DNA of 64,000 nt, from the NCBI GenBank assembly GCA_947034895.1, contig OX344763.1, forward strand, positions 1,366,501 to 1,430,500. The letters are read 5' to 3'. Shown piece by piece: positions 58,305-64,000 of this stretch (within the stretch, counting starts at the first letter, position 1; every line of letters begins with the position of its first letter). The translations under genes were made by a program, and so were the position numbers. The notes below the pieces were generated by a model. The model saw only the letters and a program-made list of their open reading frames with translations, had not been told where the DNA came from and made no database searches. The DNA comes from Rhytidiadelphus loreus (Eukaryota; Streptophyta; Bryopsida; Hypnales; Hylocomiaceae).

Positions 58305-61300
58305 CTAGGGAGAGGTTGATACATACTTCGACATGACGCCGGTCAGAATCGCCCTTTCTTTAGCCTTCAGCCTGCACTAGCAACAACAAACCTCATAAGA
58401 AAACACGTTTCCATAATTAACCCATGCGCGTCATGAACGCCCAAAATAGGCGTCATGGTTTTTTAGCACATTTGAGTGGCTCATACGAGGACATTCTTTT
58501 GCTCAATATTATTACTTATTGACCAACACCTGCAATGTTCTTCATTGATTCTGGTGATGTACTATTTAGCACCAAATGCATTATAGTTTCCATAATACGA
58601 TCAATCAAATTGATCAATTTAAAACCATGAAGTTTGTCCTTTAGGGGGTAACAAACAATAGAGTAACAGGGGACTAATGAAGAGTGGATGTGTACAAAAC
58701 CCGGATCAGTGAATACAAAGGCTACGGCATATGACGCTATTTTGCTTCATTTCGGAATACGCGAAGGTGCAAAAATGAAATGGAACAAAAGGAAGTGCAA
58801 TCGAACTAATGATGAACGTGACCAACTTGCCCAGAAAAGATACGCAACTGCAATAGCTATCAAACCTATTGAATGCCATAAACCAAAAGTAACCACAAGG
58901 AAAGTCATGAAGTATACCTGCTGGCTGAGCCAAGATTCCCAATCTTTGGTTTTGGGGACTTCTTCGCTGCTTGGGACTTCTTCTTTGCTCCGGCCTTCTT
59001 CTTCTCACCCTCCTTTTTACTCGCAGAAACCGAAGTTGCGGCTTTTGCCTTGCCCAGAAGTCGCTTCTCCAGCATTTCCACTCTCTCTTCTTCAGTTTGA
59101 GCTGATAGCTGGAGCTTCTTCTCCATTTCCCTGACTTTAGCCTCTAATTCCTTGATTTTCTCTACAGGGTAATCCTCTTCATCCACGTCTAACGATTCCC
59201 TCACCTTCCTCTCGGACACTCTTTCTCCTTCATCAATATTCATAACCCTTACTACAGGCTCAGGCAATTCATCTTCATCCACAGTCGATCGAGGATGTGC
59301 TGATTCATCCTCATCGTCAACAAAGCTTTCTTCTTCTGCAAGCTCCAGATCCAACGCTCTGTCGTCGTCATCTTCAAATTGATCCCATATTTCCTCTTCC
59401 ATAGCACGCAACTCGGTTTCGCTTACTTCAACATCTTCTACTTGTTCTACAAATGACTTGCTGGTAACTGAGGATGTGTCTGTTACAATGTCCAATTCTC
59501 TGTCCAATTTCTTTGTAGGAGTAACTAGAATTTTAGATGAATGTGTGTCTCTCACTTGCAACTTTGGAACCGATATGGCACTTGAGGCACGATTCCCACC
59601 GTCAGGGTTTGGGTGCCAGGGGCTGTCCGACTTGGCCACCTCACAAGCAATCTTCTTCTCCACCTTTCCGAATTTCACTTTCTCTCCATTATATCGTGAT
59701 ACAAAGCTGCAGAGGGATTGCCATAACTTCGTGTAAGTTTCCCTTCAACGTCCGCAACCCCAACTATTCTAGTATCAAACGAAGAAGTGCCAATTAGTCA
59801 ACTGGAATTAGTTACTAAATGTTCACACTGCACAAGTTGTGTCAGTCAACAAATTAGTGCTAACTCCCGCTAACCAACTTGCAAAGAATTTACACTCATT
59901 TCCACCATTAAACTGAAGTCCCCGATGTTGGACAAACCAACCAACTACGCCAATATCAATGATTTTAAGTAGAATAAAATATAGTCTACGGATTTCACGA
60001 GCGAAAGATAGTTTTGTACGCAAAGTTCGCCATGCATTTACTATTACGATACTTCGAGATTCATCTACTTGACTCACGAGAACCTGAGACACTTTTTTAT
60101 TTATGATGTCGTTCCACGAAGCCTTCTGATGAGCTACATCCGAAGCAGGGGGAGGGAAGCGTATTTGAAAAATAATACCCGCACCAACAAGTCGCAGTCG
60201 CCAGCGAACTTGAAAGCTGAACTCCTCATTGCAAGTGCGGGCACACAATAGACTAGTTAAATCTCAAACATCTAATGGACATTTACACTCCAGTTAGCAA
60301 ATTGGCGTTACGTGATTGCTGCGGGCAGTTTCTTAATTACTTCATAACTTAGAGTATGACATTTCACTGAAGATAAACTGAAAGGATACTGCTCGATAAT
60401 GCGATTGCAGAAACCATTCTTCGACATTGTTTCGTGGAAACAATGTCATCCTCACGGTCACAGAAACGTGCAAGTGGAAAAACACACAACAGTGTTGATC
60501 TAAAAAGAAAGGTAAGGTGACTTACTCATATGCGTCATCTTCAGTGGCAAATGTGAAGAAGGCAAACCCCCGGCACATAGGCTCGCGAGTTTTCTCATTC
60601 TCAGGCTCCACAATAGGTCGAATGTGAAGTAGCCCTGCAGCATTGCGAAACGCAGCACGCAAGTCCCGTTCCACCTTCCTCTTCCGTGGCAAATTCCCCA
60701 CCCAAACTTCTACACCAGCGGGTGCTTCTGCAGAATTTCAAAAGCCTCAGTATATGGCAGGGACTCTGGTAGAGGATACTATTTGCATCACTTTGCGCAT
60801 TTTAGCATGTGTATGAAGTGTGATTTTGGAAGATCAGTACAGAGCTGTTGAGAAATCACTTTGGGTACAAGAGTCAAATCGGTTGAGATCAAGTTCTTAT
60901 CACTATGTATGAATTTCTTATGCAATTTTAAAGTGTAGAGTGGTAGACAACTACAAGTGACAGTAGACACTCCCATTTCCATTTGAAGATCAGTGGCCAT
61001 AGACAATTAGTCATTCATGCTTACACCAAGTACTGATAAGTCCATCCAAGTGCATGGATAGATGAGTTTCTGGTGGCAACAGGGTCAATATAGAAGACGG
61101 GATCAGGTCCCTAAGAGTTTATGCTGTAACTTATACCATATTGACACAAAGAAAGGAGAATGCGTACGACGATGGGAATGAAAACATAAAAACGCTATGG
61201 AAAAAAATTGGTTTCACACCTGTTACTTTTGGTTTTGCCTTGGGAGTGATTTTGCCCTTCCCCGCCTTTGCCCTCAATTTCGCAGCCTCTCTTGCCTTCT

Positions 61301-62069
61301 TGTCAGCCTCAATTTCTACCAAAAGTTTTTCCTCTAAAGCAAGGTCATACTCCTGCAAATCACAATCTCAAAATTGTCGCAAAAAGCTAAAATATTACCT
61401 CTGGATAAGATGCCACCATAACATTCTATAGCAGTCGTAACCACTCGCCACTGTCCACATCAAAACCCGAATTCATTTGAATTTTCCAATGGCTGGACAA
61501 TAGAGAACTATCATATGGAGCTAAGGAAATTCAAAACAATGGGGAAATTGGTTTTGCAAGGATTGTCAAGAGCACAGGATTGTGTCCAATAACAGTTCCA
61601 AAGTGTGTTCCAATAACACTTTGAAGCAGCTCCTCAAGAATGACATGGTCCTTCCCCTAAAATTCTCAAACTAGTTCCAAAAACCCTAAACCCTAACGCG
61701 CTCCAAAATCTTGTTTCCTCGCAGTTCGCAAATTGTTAACCAAAATGAACACAACATTTTTGTACACTAAATGGCGCATACCTTGCCCACGCCAAATCCG
61801 GGAGGCCGGTTGCGCACCCATTCTTCCATATCCACAATGTGGTCCGGGATTTTATCCTCTCCCAAATCATCACCATCATCATCGTCAAGAAAGAAATCCA
61901 TTTTCTCGCGCTTGCCCTTGCCAGCCATTACAAGAAACTGCGCTTTCCTGTCAGTCGAATTCCATAAAGAGGTGGAAAGAGAGCAAGGACGATGAGAAGC
62001 ATTCAGGGAAGAGTAGACACCGTCGGAAGTAGGGAGAGGGAGAAGGAAAGATAGGGAGGAGAGCGCCAT
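58305..62069 (-). CDS. Chloroplast RRM protein, RBD1-like
   Basis: Five exons (minus), 62069-61782, 61352-61220, 60727-60526, 59706-58918 and 58371-58305, give 492 aa with phases consistent. The N-terminus (MALSSLSFLLPLPTSD...) is transit-peptide-like, followed by an acidic DDDDGDD segment and VRNRPPGFGVGK. A Lys/Ala-rich helix (exon 2) leads into a single RRM with RNP2 VWVGNL and RNP1 RGFAFFTF, completed by FVSRYNGEKVKFGKVEKKIACEV. The C-terminal 230 residues are very acidic with a coiled-coil-like stretch and a Lys/Ala-rich tail, ending AKERAILTGVMSKYV. The N-terminal and RRM layout resembles the Arabidopsis plastid protein RBD1, linked to 23S rRNA processing; that assignment is from memory. 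An alternative last splice (donor at TCGAA|GTATGT) would replace the last seven residues. Confidence 0.8.
58421..58648. mobile_element. Possible TTAA-family element in an RBD1-like intron
   Basis: The left flank is TTAA at 58417-58420 followed by CCCATGCGCGTCATG. The right end GTCCTTTAGGGG matches the terminal motif of the 23914/26721 family but is followed by GTAA. The inverted match between the two ends is short, so this may be two chance or chimeric ends. Confidence 0.35.
60770..61110. repeat. Non-coding repeat in RBD1-like intron (copy of PTPA intron repeat)
   Basis: The order of blocks matches 43448-43785, in the same window orientation but antisense to this host gene: AGAGGATACTATTTGCATCA, GAGAAATCACTTTGGGTACA, CTTATCACTATGT, GAATTTCTTATGCAAT, AGTGTAGAG.GGTAGAC, GATCAGGTCCCTAAGAG. 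It is therefore sense to the PTPA gene and antisense to this one, which argues against a strand-dependent splicing role. Confidence 0.75.
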
Positions 62070-62478
62070 TGCCGGCAATGCGTGAACACAATTGTCGAAG
62101 ACAGACAGACAGGGTGCATGAAAACAACAGAGGAGCAGCTATGGCGAATTGTAATGGAGATGGAGACCCGAAACTCTGCAAATTTTTTATAGAAAAAAGA
62201 AAAATCTGTGACAAGTCGGAAGTAGAAACTCTAGCAAGGATTGCGAACTGGATGCTGCAACCAAATCTCGAAACAGAAAAAAAATTTGGTGCTCAATTTC
62301 ATGACAGCTTTGGGAAGGAGGCTCGACGAGGTATCTTATCCCCTCGGCCCGACCGGCAGCGGAAATTCATAACCCCTGCCCGCCAGAATTTTTGGACCCT
62401 GCCCACCCTCAGTTCGCCCGCCCGGCCTTATAAAATTTGTATGGCCAAAGTTTTAACTTGTGTTAATCCATTATATAT

Positions 62479-62620
62479 CACTATTAGAAAATTTAGTTTT
62501 TTTTGTTGATGTGGTCGTGTTGATTTGGCTCACTTTTATATTAATTTCTGCTCAAATCAACAGAAAAGTGAACCAAATCAACGTGACCAAATTAACAGAA
62601 AATTGAATTTTCTAGTAGTG
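62479..62620. mobile_element. CACTA-type foldback MITE, 142 bp, TSD TAT
   Basis: It starts CACTATTAGAAAATT and ends AATTTTCTAGTAGTG. The whole element is a near-complete inverted repeat (TTGATTTGGCTCACTTT against AAAGTGAACCAAATCAA). TAT flanks both sides (62476-62478 and 62621-62623), the 3-bp duplication expected of CACTA/CMC transposons. Transcribed, it would form one long hairpin. Confidence 0.85.
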
Positions 62621-62629
62621 TATAGGTGT

Positions 62630-64000
62630 ACATTGTCAATGGTAAATGCATTCAAGAAAGTTTGCTAATAATGAGGTTCTCTATATTTGACCTTTTTCAC
62701 TTTCTAACTTTAGAAAGGGAGAAGAAAGGAAGCCAAAATCCTAATAGGCACTTCAGTTTCATTTCAACACTTGTACTTGTTGCCTATAGATTTTAGGGTT
62801 GCAAAGAGTTGTTTTTTCTAAACACTTCGAACATCTTTGTCATATAGACTCTATTGCTATTAGGTTTGGATTGTACAAAGAGTATTCTTCTAAAGAGTTT
62901 GAGGGTGTTTCTTATGAATTCTATTATTACATGTTTAGAGTATTGAGCATTTCATTTTAAAAGATTGTCTACTACAACTTTAAGTTTTGGATTAGGGTTT
63001 CATCATGGAGGAAGACAATGAGTTCAATAAGAATGAGCATAACTATCCTTCTTATTTTGAAGACAATCTAGAGTATGTTCTAGGAGTGGAAGACATACTT
63101 CATGGAGCTTGTGGAAGTCATAGGACCACTTCTTCTACAACCTTTGAAGACACCTACATCCATGTGTCAGATTTTGAATCTAATTCTAGTTGTGATGAAG
63201 ACACAAAGGAGATGTTTTAAACACTATAAGAAACCCGCATTTTTTGTGATGGCAACAAAAAACACGGCATGTTTTTGTAGACATGACGGCGTTACAAAGT
63301 TTGAACCAATGGGTGACAAATTCCGATGGACATTGCAAAAAACGTGTACATGTCCATAAAAAAACATGGGCATTATACAAAAAACAAGTATGTTTTGCAA
63401 GACATCCAAAAAAATGTTGTCATATTTTTTGTGATATGCAAAACAATATGACAATGCCATGTTGGCAAAGTCAATCAATTTCACTACAAGTAAATTTCCA
63501 GGAGTTATTGGACATCCATATAAAATGTTAACCCAATCTGAAAATCATAGGAGAAGGGTAGCTGCTTGGGAGTCTTCCAAAAAATCCTTTTATGAATGGA
63601 TGATGAAGCTACTATTCACTATTTTTTAGTTAGGATTTCATGAAGCACAAAATTTGTTGGCATCTCTTCTATAAGCATGTGTGTACATAAACATAATTAT
63701 TAGAAATATGTCTAAATCCTTTAGAATTTCATATGCCAAGTACGGTGTACTACGCTTCACTTCCGATCTTACGATTCATGTGTATATGTCGTACTGGAAG
63801 CTTCAAAGCATGTACAGACCTTTCAAATTATGTTCATATACATCAACAACTTATAGGAATAAATGAACTCTTATTTTCATTGTATTCAAATTGTTTACAA
63901 TAATTCCTCTATCCCTGATATAATACTACAATATTGATAGTTCATAAATGTATCATAGAAGTAATTTTTGTAAGAAAATGTGATGCTCATCCAAACAAAA
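62630..64000. other. A+T-rich terminal stretch
   Basis: The only reasonable frame is 63005-63220. At 63221 a CACTATAAGAAACCCG block looks like the left end of a CACTA-type element whose other end is not in the window; a direct-orientation CACTACAAG occurs at 63480. No other gene is seen to the window end. Confidence 0.4.
63005..63220 (+). CDS. Hypothetical small acidic ORF
   Basis: This 71-codon frame has an ATG in a fair context (ATCATGGAGG) and begins MEEDNEFNKNEHNYPSYFED. It is rich in Asp, Glu, Asn and Ser and ends at a TAA that abuts the CACTATAAG block at 63221. I recognise no domain. It could be the acidic N-terminal exon of a transposon-encoded protein or a chance frame. Confidence 0.25.
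   Translation: MEEDNEFNKNEHNYPSYFEDNLEYVLGVEDILHGACGSHRTTSSTTFEDTYIHVSDFESNSSCDEDTKEMF

Noticed and set aside
59823..60248. 141-codon minus-strand ORF in the RBD1-like intron
   Set aside because: It is bounded by good splice sites of the RRM exons, and its sequence lacks domain similarity; the exons on both sides join in phase without it.
1..64000. tRNA, rRNA or CRISPR-like arrays
   Set aside because: No cloverleaf with a credible B box, no rRNA-like block and no spacer-repeat structure was seen; the tandem repeats have no unique spacers.

Overview
The window looks like nuclear DNA of a land plant. Coding islands are G+C-rich and interrupted by spliceosomal GT-AG introns, separated by long A+T-rich stretches full of small inverted-repeat elements and tandem duplications. 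The protein content includes pheophorbide a oxygenase, a chloroplast-type RRM protein and a two-domain plant glyoxalase I. A cGMP-dependent protein kinase with four cyclic-nucleotide-binding modules and an exostosin-like glycosyltransferase point to a bryophyte, most likely a moss, because kinases of this layout are familiar from algae and not from seed plants. The species call is inference only.

Layout. 1-2839: A+T-rich, no gene. 2840-4880 (+): C-terminal exons of a NUP35-type nucleoporin, then an unidentified open exon, set among nested tandem duplications. 6083-9148 (-): pheophorbide a oxygenase (PAO), 4 exons, with tandem repeats at its 3' end, in intron 1 and upstream. 12324-17407 (+): glyoxalase I. 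18415-21333 (+): stress-response A/B-barrel (Dabb) protein, 3 exons. 21900-27720: a transposon-rich stretch in which several elements have CCC-type ends flanked by TTAA, one nested in another. 28422-37828 (-): 22-exon, about 1175-aa cGMP-dependent protein kinase. 38805-42500: small foldback element and repeats. 42524-44376 (+): PP2A activator PTPA. 44377-51670: A+T-rich, elements only. 51959-53630 (+): exostosin-like GT47. 54416-55945 (-): ESCRT-II subunit VPS25. 58305-62069 (-): chloroplast RRM protein resembling RBD1. 62070-64000: CACTA-type foldback and a small acidic ORF.

The genes are independent housekeeping, plastid and signalling genes, not an operon or cluster. PAO (chlorophyll breakdown) and the RBD1-like protein (plastid RNA) are plastid-directed; the Dabb protein has a plausible transit peptide, and the targeting of glyoxalase I is open because its start is unresolved. 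PKG and PTPA both bear on protein phosphorylation, but their adjacency carries no functional evidence.

The most notable observations are the four-CNB plant PKG; a family of TTAA-flanked elements with CCC ends (piggyBac-like signature), including a nested insertion that can be read precisely from its target-site duplications; a roughly 340-bp non-coding repeat shared by introns of two unrelated genes; and repeated local tandem duplications that copy splice sites, an exon end and a stop-codon region. Exon coordinates were derived by hand from splice consensus and reading-phase continuity, and no homology search was run.
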